The position numbers and the translations under genes are program-made. Below are positions 24,151 through 33,688 of a DNA stretch of 44,362 nucleotides, piece by piece; position 1 is the stretch's first letter, and each line of letters starts with the position of its first letter. Under the pieces are notes generated by a model, which was not told the origin of the DNA, did no database searches, and worked only from the letters and a program-made list of their open reading frames with translations. Source of the DNA: Oscillospiraceae bacterium (GTDB lineage: Bacteria; Bacillota; Clostridia; Oscillospirales; Oscillospiraceae); assembly GCA_015068225.1 (NCBI GenBank), contig SVKX01000001.1, positions 1 to 44,362 of the forward strand, in the 5' to 3' direction.

Positions 24151-26340
24151 TTAATTCTGGCCTCTTCTGGAGCCTACTACATCCCGGATATTCAGCAGCC
24201 GGTTGCGGATCGCATCCAGCTCTGCCACATTCCGGACTTCCATCTTCACAGTAAATACACTGTGGCCGCCGGGAAGATCCTTGCCAAACAGCTCCTTCAC
24301 CCGAACCCGGGCGGTGGTCATAGTGGTGGCTACATCCAGAAGCAGACCGTCTCTGGTGATGCAGTCCAGCTCCAGTGTGGTCTCAAAGGGCTGGTCATCC
24401 AGATTTGCCCAACGGACCCGCACCCAGCGGGGGGCCTGAATGGGCTGATCCCGATTGGCGGCATTGGGACAGTCACAGCGGTGGACACTGACGCCGAAGC
24501 CCTTGGTAATAAAGCCAACGATGGCATCCCCGGGAACGGGAGTGCAGCACTTGGCGAATTTGATCATACAAGAATCAATGTCTTCTACAATAATACCGTT
24601 GACAGCGTGGCGATTCTGCTTGACAGCTTCACTGTCCGGCGTAATCCGCAGAGGATTGGCCTGAAGCTTTTCGTTGGCCTGTACCTTCAGTGCCCTGTTG
24701 ATGTCATCCCGGATCCGGCCTACAGCCTTGGCTGCGGTCAGACCGCCATAGCCGATGGCGGCGTACATATCCTCCCAGTTGTCGAAGGACAGCTTTTTGA
24801 GAAGCTGGGGTCCAACCTCCGGATCCAGCGTAATGGAAAGGGGCAGACCAACCCGCTTCATCTCTCCTTCGAAAGAGGATCTGCCGTGGAGGACATTTTC
24901 CTCCCGCTTTTCCTTCTTGAACCACTGCTTGATCTTGGTGCGGGCCTGATTGGATTTGCAGATGTTCAGCCAGTCACGGCTAGGGCCTCTGGCGGATTTG
25001 GAGGTGAGCACCTCCACAATATCGCCGTTTTTCAGGGTGGTATCGATGCCGCAGATCCGGTTGTTGACCTTGGCACCGATCATGGCGTTACCAACACCGG
25101 AGTGGATGGCATAGGCAAAATCGATGGGCGTAGAACCGGCGGGAAGGGAAACGATCCGGCCCTTGGGGGTAAAGACAAAGACCTCGTCGTCGAACATATC
25201 GATCTTTAGGGACTGGACATATTCCTCTGCGTCGGAATCCTGCTGGCTTTCCAGAAGCCGGCGCACCCATTCAAAGTCCTTTTCGTTGCCGGAGCCGCCC
25301 TGCTTATAGCGCCAGTGGGCAGCGATACCGTATTCCGCTGTCTGGTGCATATCCCAGGTGCGGATCTGCACCTCAAAGGGGATGCCCTGGGTGCCGATAA
25401 CGGTGGTATGCAGGCTCTGGTACATATTGGGCTTGGGGGTGGAGATATAGTCCTTAAACCGGCCGGGCACCAGATTGAACAGGTCGTGGATATGACCCAG
25501 AACGTTGTAACAATCCGGAATGGTATCCACAATCACACGGAAGGCATACACATCGTACAATTCGTCAATGGCCTTTCCCTGGGTCTGCATTTTCCGGTAA
25601 ATGGAGTAAACATGCTTGATCCGGCCGTAGGCAGTGTTGTTGATGCCAACTGCTGCCAAACGGTGGGAAATGGTGCCCTGAATAGTGTTCATAAAGGCCT
25701 CGTCCTGCTCGTGATGGGCATTCAGATAGGACATGATGTCATTGTAATCATCCGGATCCAGATATCTTAACGCAATATCCTCCAGCTCCCATTTGATCTT
25801 CTGCATACCAAGCCGGTGCGCAAGGGGGGCATAGATATCCATGGTCTCCCGGCACTTGCTGACCTGCTTGGCAGGGGTCTGGTACTGCATGGTGCGCATG
25901 TTGTGAAGTCGGTCGGCGATCTTGATCAGCACCACCCGGATGTCCTTGGACATAGCCATGAACATCTTTCTCAGGTTTTCCATCTGGGCCTGCTCGGTGG
26001 AGGAAAAGTTGGCCCGGGTCAGCTTGGTGACGCCCTCTACCAGCTCGGCAACGGTCTGACCAAACAGATGCTCAATATCATCGTGAGAGGCGTCTGTGTC
26101 TTCAATACAGTCATGAAGCAGGGCACCGAGAATGGCGTCCATGTCCAGACCCATTTCCGCTACGATCTCGGCAACGGCCATGGGATGGATGATATAGGGG
26201 GATCCGTCCTTGCGCTTCTGATGCTGGTGCTTGTTGCTGGCGTATTCTATGGCCTTATGCATCAAATCTGTATCCGCGCCGGGCATTCGCTCTGCGACGG
26301 TGGCGCACAGGGATTCAAAATGGGCCTCAAAAGTTTCCAT
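24151..26340 (-). CDS. rel: Bifunctional (p)ppGpp synthetase/hydrolase
   Basis: Makes and degrades the stringent-response alarmones. The 729-aa protein has all domains: HD hydrolase with H52 and HDCIED (H76, D77); synthetase around residues 240-350 with YQSLHTTVIG and the ribosome-linked TAEYGIAAHW; TGS near 390-450; and a C-terminal ACT domain. Both active sites look intact, so both activities are expected. It starts 6 nt after recJ, with no strong ribosome-binding site, consistent with coupling. The apt gene often found between recJ and rel is absent. Confidence 0.97.
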   Translation of the reverse strand: METFEAHFESLCATVAERMPGADTDLMHKAIEYASNKHQHQKRKDGSPYIIHPMAVAEIVAEMGLDMDAILGALLHDCIEDTDASHDDIEHLFGQTVAELVEGVTKLTRANFSSTEQAQMENLRKMFMAMSKDIRVVLIKIADRLHNMRTMQYQTPAKQVSKCRETMDIYAPLAHRLGMQKIKWELEDIALRYLDPDDYNDIMSYLNAHHEQDEAFMNTIQGTISHRLAAVGINNTAYGRIKHVYSIYRKMQTQGKAIDELYDVYAFRVIVDTIPDCYNVLGHIHDLFNLVPGRFKDYISTPKPNMYQSLHTTVIGTQGIPFEVQIRTWDMHQTAEYGIAAHWRYKQGGSGNEKDFEWVRRLLESQQDSDAEEYVQSLKIDMFDDEVFVFTPKGRIVSLPAGSTPIDFAYAIHSGVGNAMIGAKVNNRICGIDTTLKNGDIVEVLTSKSARGPSRDWLNICKSNQARTKIKQWFKKEKREENVLHGRSSFEGEMKRVGLPLSITLDPEVGPQLLKKLSFDNWEDMYAAIGYGGLTAAKAVGRIRDDINRALKVQANEKLQANPLRITPDSEAVKQNRHAVNGIIVEDIDSCMIKFAKCCTPVPGDAIVGFITKGFGVSVHRCDCPNAANRDQPIQAPRWVRVRWANLDDQPFETTLELDCITRDGLLLDVATTMTTARVRVKELFGKDLPGGHSVFTVKMEVRNVAELDAIRNRLLNIRDVVGSRRGQN

Positions 26341-26346
26341 GGTAAT

Positions 26347-28404
26347 TCAGCTCTCTTTCGCCTGGAGAAGGATTTGCATTGTGGTACTTGTGTTCAGATC
26401 GGCTTTTTCCGCACCGGGAGTCAGGTGGACGCATATGTATCTGTGCATGCGTTGGACCTGCAAAAGCCCCACATCCTGAAATATGTCAAGACAGGTCAGC
26501 ATCTGCCCCAGACTCAGCGGGGCTCCGGACCGGCGGACGATCTTCCGACACAGGCACATGGGGTATTCCTGGATCGGGGAGGCAGAACTGGCAAGGTAAC
26601 GCCAGATGGTGCCCAGTGTTGCCCGGCTGGGCAGAAGCAACTCGGCATCTGCCGGGGACAGGTTTCCGCTGCGGAGCTGCCAATAGCCGGCAGTGTCAGC
26701 AGGACAGTCGGCGCTGCAGCTGGGCCGGATATCCAGCACATTCAGCTGGGCAGACCGCTCTCCCCGAAATTCGTTGACCTGGGGGTGGAAAGCCACATCC
26801 ACCACATCTCCCGTTTCTATGGAGGCGGTTTCCGGTGTGGCGGAGAAATAGATGGCATTGATCACATGACTGCCGCCGCGAAGCCGCAGCCGCATATGCC
26901 GGCCGTTTCCAACAGGATGGATGCGCTCGATGGTCAGATTCTTCATCATCAGCGTGGGCTTGGGACAGCCGTTGCCGCAGGGCTCCAGAGCAGACAGGGA
27001 ATCAATCCCTTTTACGGTCAGAAGCTCCGGCGCAATGGCGCAGTCCACATCCAGCACAGTCCGGGGACCGGCGTGGGAATAGAAATCGGCAGCAAGGCGG
27101 CAAATCTGCTGACGGAAAGCGCCGATCTGATTGCGGGAAATGGTAAAGCCTGCGGCCAGCTCATGCCCGCCGTAGCTTTCAAGCAGGGGGGAGAGGGCTG
27201 TCAGAGAGGCGAACAGATTAAATCCGCCGTAGCTGCGGGAGCTGGCTTTTCCGTGATCCCCATCCAGACAGATCAGGAAAGTGGGACAGCAGTATTCCTC
27301 TGCCATCCGACTGGCAACGATACCCACCACGCCCTGATGCCAGCTCTCATCTGCAAGGACGATGGCATCGGGGGTATGTCCCTCGGGAAGCATGGATACC
27401 GCTTCGTCATAGATTTGGGATTCCACCTGCTGGCGCTGGCGGTTCAGATCACACAGAGCCTGAGCAAGGTACTGCGCCCGCTCCGGATCGCCGGTCAAAA
27501 ACAGCTCCACAGCCCATTCGATCTTGCCCATACGGCCTGCGGCGTTGATTCTGGGGGCAAGCATAAAGCCAATGGAGGAGGCGTTGACAGCCTCCGGCGT
27601 GCAGCCGCTTTCCTTCATCAAAGCTGCAATGCCGGGGCGGCTTGTGTGTTTCAGAGATTCCAGTCCCCGGGCCACAAATACCCGGTTTTCTCCCTGCAGG
27701 GGCATGACATCGGCAACAGTGCCAAGGCAGACCATGTCCGCGTAATCCCGCAAAACCTCCTCCTGATCGCCGCAAAGGGCAGCGGCCAGCTTAAAGGCGA
27801 TGCCCACACCAGACAGATTTTTGTGGGGATAACCGCCATCGATCCTGTGGGGATCTACGATGGCGATGGCGTCGGGCAAAATATCCTTACATTCGTGGTG
27901 GTCGGTGATTACCAGATCGATCCCCAGCTGACGGCAAAGTTCAGCCTCGGCAACAGCCGTAATGCCGCAGTCCACGGTGATGATCAGCTGGACCCCCTCG
28001 GCGTGGAGCTGATGGATGGCGATGGGGTTCAGACCATAGCCCTCCTCCAGACGGCCGGGGATATAGCTGACGCAGTCCCCACCGTGGCGGCGCAAAAAGT
28101 CTGTCAGCAGGCAGGTGGCGGTGATTCCGTCCACATCGTAGTCGCCGAATACCGCCATCTTTTCTCCCCGGGTCAGGGCAAGGCCCACCCGGCCAGCGGC
28201 CAGATCCATGTCCGTCATCAAAAACGGGTCCAGAAGCGTGCCGCTGCAGTCAAGATAATCCTTAGCCTGCTCGGGGTTTTGCATACCCCGGGCGGCCAGT
28301 ACCATGGCGGTCAGGGGGGAGTAGCCTGCGGCGGCGAGGTTGTTAACAGCATTCACTTCCGGTTCTGATACATTCCAAATTCCATACTTCAAGGCAATAC
28401 ACAT
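26347..28404 (-). CDS. recJ: Single-stranded-DNA-specific exonuclease RecJ
   Basis: 5'-3' ssDNA exonuclease for recombination and mismatch repair. The 685-aa protein has DYDVDG at 88-93, DHH at 168-170, and a DHHA1 domain with GGHELAAG. The start is uncertain. ATG at 28404 has no clear ribosome-binding site and lies about 20 nt after the predicted transcription start; an in-frame TTG four codons later (giving a KYGIWNV start) is the alternative. It is first in the recJ-rel-dtd-MBL-hemZ-amidohydrolase-spoVB-hup-rqcP run. Confidence 0.95.
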   Translation of the reverse strand: MCIALKYGIWNVSEPEVNAVNNLAAAGYSPLTAMVLAARGMQNPEQAKDYLDCSGTLLDPFLMTDMDLAAGRVGLALTRGEKMAVFGDYDVDGITATCLLTDFLRRHGGDCVSYIPGRLEEGYGLNPIAIHQLHAEGVQLIITVDCGITAVAEAELCRQLGIDLVITDHHECKDILPDAIAIVDPHRIDGGYPHKNLSGVGIAFKLAAALCGDQEEVLRDYADMVCLGTVADVMPLQGENRVFVARGLESLKHTSRPGIAALMKESGCTPEAVNASSIGFMLAPRINAAGRMGKIEWAVELFLTGDPERAQYLAQALCDLNRQRQQVESQIYDEAVSMLPEGHTPDAIVLADESWHQGVVGIVASRMAEEYCCPTFLICLDGDHGKASSRSYGGFNLFASLTALSPLLESYGGHELAAGFTISRNQIGAFRQQICRLAADFYSHAGPRTVLDVDCAIAPELLTVKGIDSLSALEPCGNGCPKPTLMMKNLTIERIHPVGNGRHMRLRLRGGSHVINAIYFSATPETASIETGDVVDVAFHPQVNEFRGERSAQLNVLDIRPSCSADCPADTAGYWQLRSGNLSPADAELLLPSRATLGTIWRYLASSASPIQEYPMCLCRKIVRRSGAPLSLGQMLTCLDIFQDVGLLQVQRMHRYICVHLTPGAEKADLNTSTTMQILLQAKES

Positions 28405-28425
28405 CCATTATAACTTTTTCTGAAT

Positions 28426-28454
28426 ATTATAGCAAAAATATGGTGAATGTACAA
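28426..28454 (-). promoter_or_regulatory. Promoter of the recJ operon
   Basis: TTGTAC (28454-28449), 17-bp spacer, TATAAT (28431-28426). It could drive the whole reverse-strand run down to 18099, as no terminator was seen between those genes. Confidence 0.75.
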
Positions 28455-28500
28455 TAGGGGAATGAGAATTTCCTATAAAAAGTAGACATATTTGCGTTTT

Positions 28501-28538
28501 AAATAAAAAGAGGGTCTGATGCTTTCGGCATCAGACCC
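28501..28538 (-). terminator. Terminator of hom-lysC-asd
   Basis: An 11-bp stem GGGTCTGATGC/GCATCAGACCC (28512-28522/28528-28538) lies just after the asd stop. Read on the reverse strand it runs into TCTTTTTATTT. Confidence 0.88.
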
Positions 28539-28546
28539 GGAATATT

Positions 28547-29548
28547 TTATTTTACCAGAAGCTCCGCAATCTGGATGGCGTTGGTGGCAGCACCCTTGCG
28601 GACCTGATCGCCGCAGCACCACAGGGCGATGCCGCAATCGTCTGTCAGGTCGGGGCGGATACGGCCCACGAATACGATGTCCTGATCGGAGGTGTCCAGG
28701 GGCATGGGGTACATCTTCTTGGACAGATCGTCCACCAGCTTACAGCCGGGGGCGTTTGCGATTGCCTGCCGGACCTGCTCGACCGTTACGGGCACATCGA
28801 AATGGCAGGAGACAGAAATGGAGTGGCTGCGAACCACCGGCACCCGGACGCAGGTGCAGGTGACCTTCAGATCCGGCAGATGCATGATCTTGCGGCCCTC
28901 ATTCTGCATTTTCATTTCTTCACTGGTGTAGCCGTCTACCTGCTCGCCGCCGATCTGGGGGATCAGGTTGTAGGCAATCTGATGAGAGAATACCTTGGGC
29001 TCGTATCTTCTGCCCTCCCGCAGGGCTTCCACCTCGTTCATCAGCTCCACAGGGCCGCCTGCGCCGGCACCGGATACTGCCTGATAAGTAGAGGCGGTCA
29101 TGGTTCGGATGGGGGCGATGGAATTCAGGGCGTTAACCGCGGTGATGGTAATGATGGTAGAACAGTTGGGGTTACTGATAATGCCATTGTGCCAAGCCAC
29201 GTCCTCGGGGTTAACCTCGGGAACGATCAGAGGAACCTTGGGGTCCAGTCGGAAAGCGGAGGAATTATCCACGAACACAGCGCCGGCGGCTACGATAGCG
29301 GGGGCAAAGCGCTTGGCAATGTCGTTTTCCGCGGCACCCAGCACGATGTCCACACCCTGGAATGCTTCGTCACAGGCTTCCTGAATGGTCACATCCTCGC
29401 CCCTGAACTTCAGAGTCTTGCCCGCACTTCTGGCACTGGCAAGGGGGATCAGCTTTCCAACGGGGAAATCCCGCTCCTGCAGGATTTTGATCATTTCCTG
29501 TCCCACAGCGCCAGTGGCACCGAGGATAGCAACGGTATATGTTTTCAT
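28547..29548 (-). CDS. asd: Aspartate-semialdehyde dehydrogenase
   Basis: NADPH-dependent reduction of aspartyl phosphate to aspartate semialdehyde, the branch point to lysine, methionine and threonine. The 333-aa enzyme has GATGAVGQ (10-17), the acyl-enzyme C129 in SNPNCSTI, and the base H242 in VRSHSIS. AGGAGG precedes the ATG. It is third in hom-lysC-asd, 36 nt after lysC. Confidence 0.97.
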   Translation of the reverse strand: MKTYTVAILGATGAVGQEMIKILQERDFPVGKLIPLASARSAGKTLKFRGEDVTIQEACDEAFQGVDIVLGAAENDIAKRFAPAIVAAGAVFVDNSSAFRLDPKVPLIVPEVNPEDVAWHNGIISNPNCSTIITITAVNALNSIAPIRTMTASTYQAVSGAGAGGPVELMNEVEALREGRRYEPKVFSHQIAYNLIPQIGGEQVDGYTSEEMKMQNEGRKIMHLPDLKVTCTCVRVPVVRSHSISVSCHFDVPVTVEQVRQAIANAPGCKLVDDLSKKMYPMPLDTSDQDIVFVGRIRPDLTDDCGIALWCCGDQVRKGAATNAIQIAELLVK

Positions 29549-29584
29549 ATTGGATTACCTCCTAAAAATGCGATGCGTTACAGC

Positions 29585-30904
29585 TTATTTTACAAAGCTG
29601 TTGTACAGCACACGAATAGCCTGGGCAAAGTCCCGGTTATCCACGCCAAAAATAATGTTCAATTCATCGGGGCCCTGGTTGATCATGCGGATATTGATGC
29701 CCGCTTCGCCAAGGGCGGCAAAGATCTTACCGGAAATACCGGGGCGGAAGGCCATCTTCCGACCAACAGCGGCAACCACGGCGATCTGATCGTGGACATC
29801 CAGTGTGTCCGGCTCGGCTTCCTTCTGGATCTCAGCCAGAATGGTGTAAAGATGGGGGGCTACCGCTTCCGTGGGAAGAACCACAGAAACATTGTCGATG
29901 CCGTTGGGTACATAGTCAACGGAAATGTTGTGGCGCACCAAAACCGACAGCACCTTGTGCAGAACGCCGACCTGATTGCTCATACCCCGTTTGCTCATGG
30001 AGATGATGGTAAAATCCTTCTTGCCGGTAATGCCGGTAATAAAGCGGTGGGGATCGTGGTCGCCGTCGAAGCGCTCCTTGATCATAGTGCCGTCATCTTC
30101 AGGGGCATTGGTATTGCGGATGTTCAGGGGAATGTTCTTTTCCCGAACGGGGAAGATGGCGTCTTCATGAAGCACCTGAGCGCCGGAGTAGCTCAGCTCC
30201 CGCAACTCGTCATAGGTGACCTCGGGGATGGGCTGGGGGTCGTCAACGATCCGGGGGTCTGCCATCAGAATACCGGAAACATCGGTCCAGTTTTCGTAGA
30301 CATCTGCGTCCAGTGCCGCCGCGGCCAGCGCGCCGGTAATGTCACTGCCGCCGCGGCTGAAGGTGCGGATGTGACCGTCGGGCATGATACCGTAGAAGCC
30401 GGGGATCACAGCGCCGCCCTTGAGAGGCATCTGTTTGCGCAGGGCATCGTAGGATGCATCCTCGTCCACAGTGCCGTCCAAATTGAATTTGACCCATTTA
30501 GCGGAATCAATAAACCGGAAGCCCAGATATGCCGCCATCAGCTTGGCGGAGAAATATTCGCCCCGGCTGACAAGCTCATCCTGAGAGATGGACTTGGAAG
30601 TGAGCTGCTGCTTCAGCGCGGCAAATTCTGTTTCCAGATCCAGTTGAATATTCAGCTCATCCCGGATCTCCAGATACCGGGAGGTGATCATTTCAAATAC
30701 GCTGGTGCAGTCCACGCCGTACTGAATATGGGCGTGGCAAAGATAGAGAAGGTCGGTGATCTTGTGATCTGCCTTGTTGCGCTTGCCGGCAGCGGAGACG
30801 ACCACTACCCGGCGGGCAGGATCACTGCCCAGAATCTCGCGGATCTTCCGGTACTGACCGGCATCGGCCATGGAGGAGCCGCCGAATTTTGTGACTTTTA
30901 GCAT
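29585..30904 (-). CDS. lysC: Aspartate kinase
   Basis: First step of the aspartate pathway (aspartate to aspartyl phosphate). The 439-aa protein has KFGGSS (6-11), SRGGSDITGAL in the kinase domain, and two C-terminal ACT domains, so it is the allosteric type. It is not fused to homoserine dehydrogenase. The ribosome-binding site is weak (AGGGA). It lies 29 nt after hom. Confidence 0.97.
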   Translation of the reverse strand: MLKVTKFGGSSMADAGQYRKIREILGSDPARRVVVVSAAGKRNKADHKITDLLYLCHAHIQYGVDCTSVFEMITSRYLEIRDELNIQLDLETEFAALKQQLTSKSISQDELVSRGEYFSAKLMAAYLGFRFIDSAKWVKFNLDGTVDEDASYDALRKQMPLKGGAVIPGFYGIMPDGHIRTFSRGGSDITGALAAAALDADVYENWTDVSGILMADPRIVDDPQPIPEVTYDELRELSYSGAQVLHEDAIFPVREKNIPLNIRNTNAPEDDGTMIKERFDGDHDPHRFITGITGKKDFTIISMSKRGMSNQVGVLHKVLSVLVRHNISVDYVPNGIDNVSVVLPTEAVAPHLYTILAEIQKEAEPDTLDVHDQIAVVAAVGRKMAFRPGISGKIFAALGEAGINIRMINQGPDELNIIFGVDNRDFAQAIRVLYNSFVK

Positions 30905-30933
30905 CTTTTGTCCCTACTTTCCAAAAAATGGGA

Positions 30934-32049
30934 TTACTGCTGCTCCGGCAGAGCGGCGATGAAGGCGTCGGGATTCTCCTTGAGCCATGCGTGCATATTT
31001 TCTACGCTGACGGGCTTTGTGATCACAGCTTCGCCCCAGGTTTCTTCCCCATCTGCCCACTGACCGCCCCGGACATAGTAGCGCAGAAGACCGTCATTGA
31101 CAGCGGCTACCTTTTCACCGTAGGGGCTGTAGAAGCCCTTGCCGGTAAGGATATCCACACAGTCCTGCAGCACATTGTATGCAGTGGGATAACGGCCTGC
31201 GCCCTGACCAAAGAAGCTCATCCGGTTGGAGGCGGTGCCCATCAGGGTGATCAGATTGTAGTTGGCGGGAACAGCCGCTTCCGGTGCGCCCTCAGGGCAC
31301 AGTGTGGGCTGTACGTAAGCGCTGACCTTGCCGTTTTCCTGCTTGCCTGTGGAGATCAGCTTGCAAACAAGACCGTGGGCCTTAAAATTCTCCACATCTC
31401 CGGCGGTGATATGCCGGATGCCGGCTGCGGGAACACTATCCCGGTCCAGACTGACACCAAAAGCGATGTTGGAGGAAAGGATGATCTTGTGCCAGGTGTC
31501 GATACCATCCACATCGGTGGTGGGGTTGGCCTCGGCATAGCCCAGAGCCTGGGCCTGCTTCAGGGCCTCGTCATAGCCAAGACCCAGACGGGCCATGGAA
31601 TCGAGAATGTAGTTGCAGGTGCCGTTCATAATGCCGCCCACCTGATAAATGGTCTGGGCACGGCGGGAACGCTCCACCTCGGAAAGCCAGCCGATGCCGC
31701 CGCCAACAGCAGCGGTGCAGCGGAACTTAAGACCCTTGGCCTCTGCCAGAGGGATCAGCTCATCGTAGTAGTGCGCTACCAGCGCTTTATTGGAGGTAAC
31801 GATATTTTTGCCGGCATCCATGGCAGAGCGGACGAATTCATAGGCAGGGTGCAGACCGCCCATGGCTTCGATCACAGTATCGATGCTGTCATCGGTGAGG
31901 ATATCCTGAAAATCCCGGGTGACCTGGGCGTCGGGAAGGGTAACATCCTCCAGACACAAAACCTTAGCCACCTGCATATCGGTGCGCTGACGGGTCAGAT
32001 CATAAAAGCCTCTGCCGACTACGCCAAATCCCAACAGACCAATTTTCAT
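30934..32049 (-). CDS. hom: Homoserine dehydrogenase (short form)
   Basis: Reduces aspartate semialdehyde to homoserine. The protein is 371 aa, with the GFGVVGRG nucleotide-binding loop (7-14), AAVGGGIGW and GIMNGTCNYIL of the catalytic domain. It is shorter than the usual 400-plus residues, and I see no C-terminal ACT domain, so threonine feedback through that domain is probably absent. GGAGG sits 8 nt before the ATG at 32049; the longer upstream reading is promoter DNA. It heads hom-lysC-asd and diverges from thrC. Confidence 0.95.
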   Translation of the reverse strand: MKIGLLGFGVVGRGFYDLTRQRTDMQVAKVLCLEDVTLPDAQVTRDFQDILTDDSIDTVIEAMGGLHPAYEFVRSAMDAGKNIVTSNKALVAHYYDELIPLAEAKGLKFRCTAAVGGGIGWLSEVERSRRAQTIYQVGGIMNGTCNYILDSMARLGLGYDEALKQAQALGYAEANPTTDVDGIDTWHKIILSSNIAFGVSLDRDSVPAAGIRHITAGDVENFKAHGLVCKLISTGKQENGKVSAYVQPTLCPEGAPEAAVPANYNLITLMGTASNRMSFFGQGAGRYPTAYNVLQDCVDILTGKGFYSPYGEKVAAVNDGLLRYYVRGGQWADGEETWGEAVITKPVSVENMHAWLKENPDAFIAALPEQQ

Positions 32050-32106
32050 GCAAAATGCCTCCATTTGCTTTTCTTTCGAGCACATTTGTTTTCCCTTGGA
32101 AAACAC

Positions 32107-32135
32107 TTGCTTTTTTACCGGAAACAGTATATCAT
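32107..32135 (+). promoter_or_regulatory. Promoter of thrC-thrB
   Basis: TTGCTT (32107-32112), 17-bp spacer, TATCAT (32130-32135), overlapping the opposing hom promoter. Confidence 0.6.
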
Positions 32136-32154
32136 ATACCCAACCAAAAACCAA
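32126..32154 (-). promoter_or_regulatory. Promoter of hom-lysC-asd
   Basis: TTGGTT (32154-32149), 17-bp spacer, TATACT (32131-32126). Its -10 overlaps the -10 of the thrC promoter on the other strand by two bases. Confidence 0.65.
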
Positions 32155-32223
32155 GTATTTTCGGGAAAAAGTTCATCTTTTGTGCAGTTAGCAAAGAAAA
32201 TGACTTTTTCAGAGGAGGAACTT

Positions 32224-33669
32224 ATGCAATATCATTCTACCCGGGGCGGCGCAGCAGAGGCAAACAGCGCCCAGGCGGTGCTTTTGGGTCTGGCGGAGGA
32301 CGGCGGACTGTACCTGCCCAAAACTTTCCCGGAGTTGGACTGGCGCCGGTGCATCGGGGTGGATACTTTGACCATGGCGGAGAAAATCCTGTCCGCATTC
32401 CTGCCGGATATTCCCAATATGCAGGAGCTGGTGACCCGGGCCTACAGTGGAAAATTTGAAACGGAGGATCTGACCCCCACCGTCAAAACCGATAGATTTA
32501 CGGTACTGGAGCTGTTCCGCGGGCCTACATCTGCCTTTAAGGATGTGGCCCTTTCCATGCTGCCCCAGCTTATGACCGCGGCCAAGACCGAAGCGGGAAT
32601 GCAGGAGGATATTCTGATCCTCACCGCTACCTCCGGCGATACCGGCAAGGCGGCGCTGGCAGGTTTTCAGGATGTGCCGGGCATCCGCATCTGCGTGTTT
32701 TATCCCGATGGCGGCGTGTCCGATGTCCAGCGGCGGCAGATGGTCAGCCAGGAGGGCAATAATGTGACGGTTTGCGCCGTCCGTGGAAACTTTGACGATG
32801 CCCAGACCGGCGTAAAGAATATCTTTGCGGCCTGTCAGGGGAAAGAGCTGCCTTTTGCCCTTTCCTCTGCCAATTCCATCAATATCGGCCGTCTTGTGCC
32901 CCAGATCACCTATTATTTTAAGGCCTATTCTGATCTGGTGGTCTCCGGGCAGATTGATCTGGGCGATCCGGTGAATTTCTCCGTGCCTACCGGCAATTTC
33001 GGCGATATTCTGGCAGGTTTCCTTGCCAAAAAGCTGGGACTTCCTGTGGGCAAGCTGATCTGCGCCTCCAATGCCAACAATGTGCTGACGGACTTTATCC
33101 GCACCGGTACCTATGACCGACGCCGTCCGCTGTACAAGACCACATCTCCTTCTATGGATATTCTGGTGTCCTCCAATCTGGAGCGGCTTTTGTATCTTCT
33201 GTCCGGCGATACCGCATTGGTGGCAGAGTTGATGGCAAAGCTGAATACCCAGGGGTATTATACTGTGCCCGCTGATCTTCTGGAGAAGGTGCAGCAGATT
33301 TTCTGGGCAGGCTACAGCGACGATGCCAGAGGCGCGGATACCATCCGTCGGGTCTGGCAGGAGCAGGGGTATTTGTGCGATCCCCATACCGCATCCGGCT
33401 GGGCAGTTGCAGAAGATTATGTAAACCAAACCGGTGACAACCGGCCCATGGTGGTGCTTTCCACCGCATCTCCCTACAAATTCCCTGCGGCGGTGCTTTC
33501 TGCCATTGGCGGCGATACGGCAGGGGATGAATTTGCCCAGATGGAGCGTCTGGAGGCGGTTACCGGTGTGAAGATCCCCGAGAATCTTTCCGGTCTGCGG
33601 CAAAAGCCGGAGCGCCATACCGGCGTGATCGACAAGGAAGATATGCTGACCTTTGTTCTGAAGCTATAA
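32224..33669 (+). CDS. thrC: Threonine synthase
   Basis: PLP enzyme converting phosphohomoserine to threonine. The 481-aa long-form protein has the PLP lysine K106 in PTSAFKDVAL, TATSGDTGKAALAGF, and NSINIGRLVPQITYY. AGAGGAGG precedes the ATG at 32224; the open frame upstream of it is antisense to hom and not coding. thrB follows 19 nt later. Confidence 0.97.
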   Translation: MQYHSTRGGAAEANSAQAVLLGLAEDGGLYLPKTFPELDWRRCIGVDTLTMAEKILSAFLPDIPNMQELVTRAYSGKFETEDLTPTVKTDRFTVLELFRGPTSAFKDVALSMLPQLMTAAKTEAGMQEDILILTATSGDTGKAALAGFQDVPGIRICVFYPDGGVSDVQRRQMVSQEGNNVTVCAVRGNFDDAQTGVKNIFAACQGKELPFALSSANSINIGRLVPQITYYFKAYSDLVVSGQIDLGDPVNFSVPTGNFGDILAGFLAKKLGLPVGKLICASNANNVLTDFIRTGTYDRRRPLYKTTSPSMDILVSSNLERLLYLLSGDTALVAELMAKLNTQGYYTVPADLLEKVQQIFWAGYSDDARGADTIRRVWQEQGYLCDPHTASGWAVAEDYVNQTGDNRPMVVLSTASPYKFPAAVLSAIGGDTAGDEFAQMERLEAVTGVKIPENLSGLRQKPERHTGVIDKEDMLTFVLKL

Positions 33670-33688
33670 AGAGAGGATTGAGCGATCC

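Noticed and set aside
25816..28368. 850-codon open frame on the + strand across rel and recJ
   Set aside because: It is antisense to two clearly identified genes, has low-complexity Gly/His/Gln-rich composition and no ribosome-binding site. GC-rich codon use opens the opposite frame.
28802..30901. 699-codon + strand open frame across asd and lysC
   Set aside because: Antisense shadow of two recognisable enzymes, with no domain or start signal of its own.
30928..32223. Long N-terminal extension of thrC
   Set aside because: The frame runs antisense through hom and the promoter region. The AGAGGAGG site and ThrC homology fix the start at 32224.
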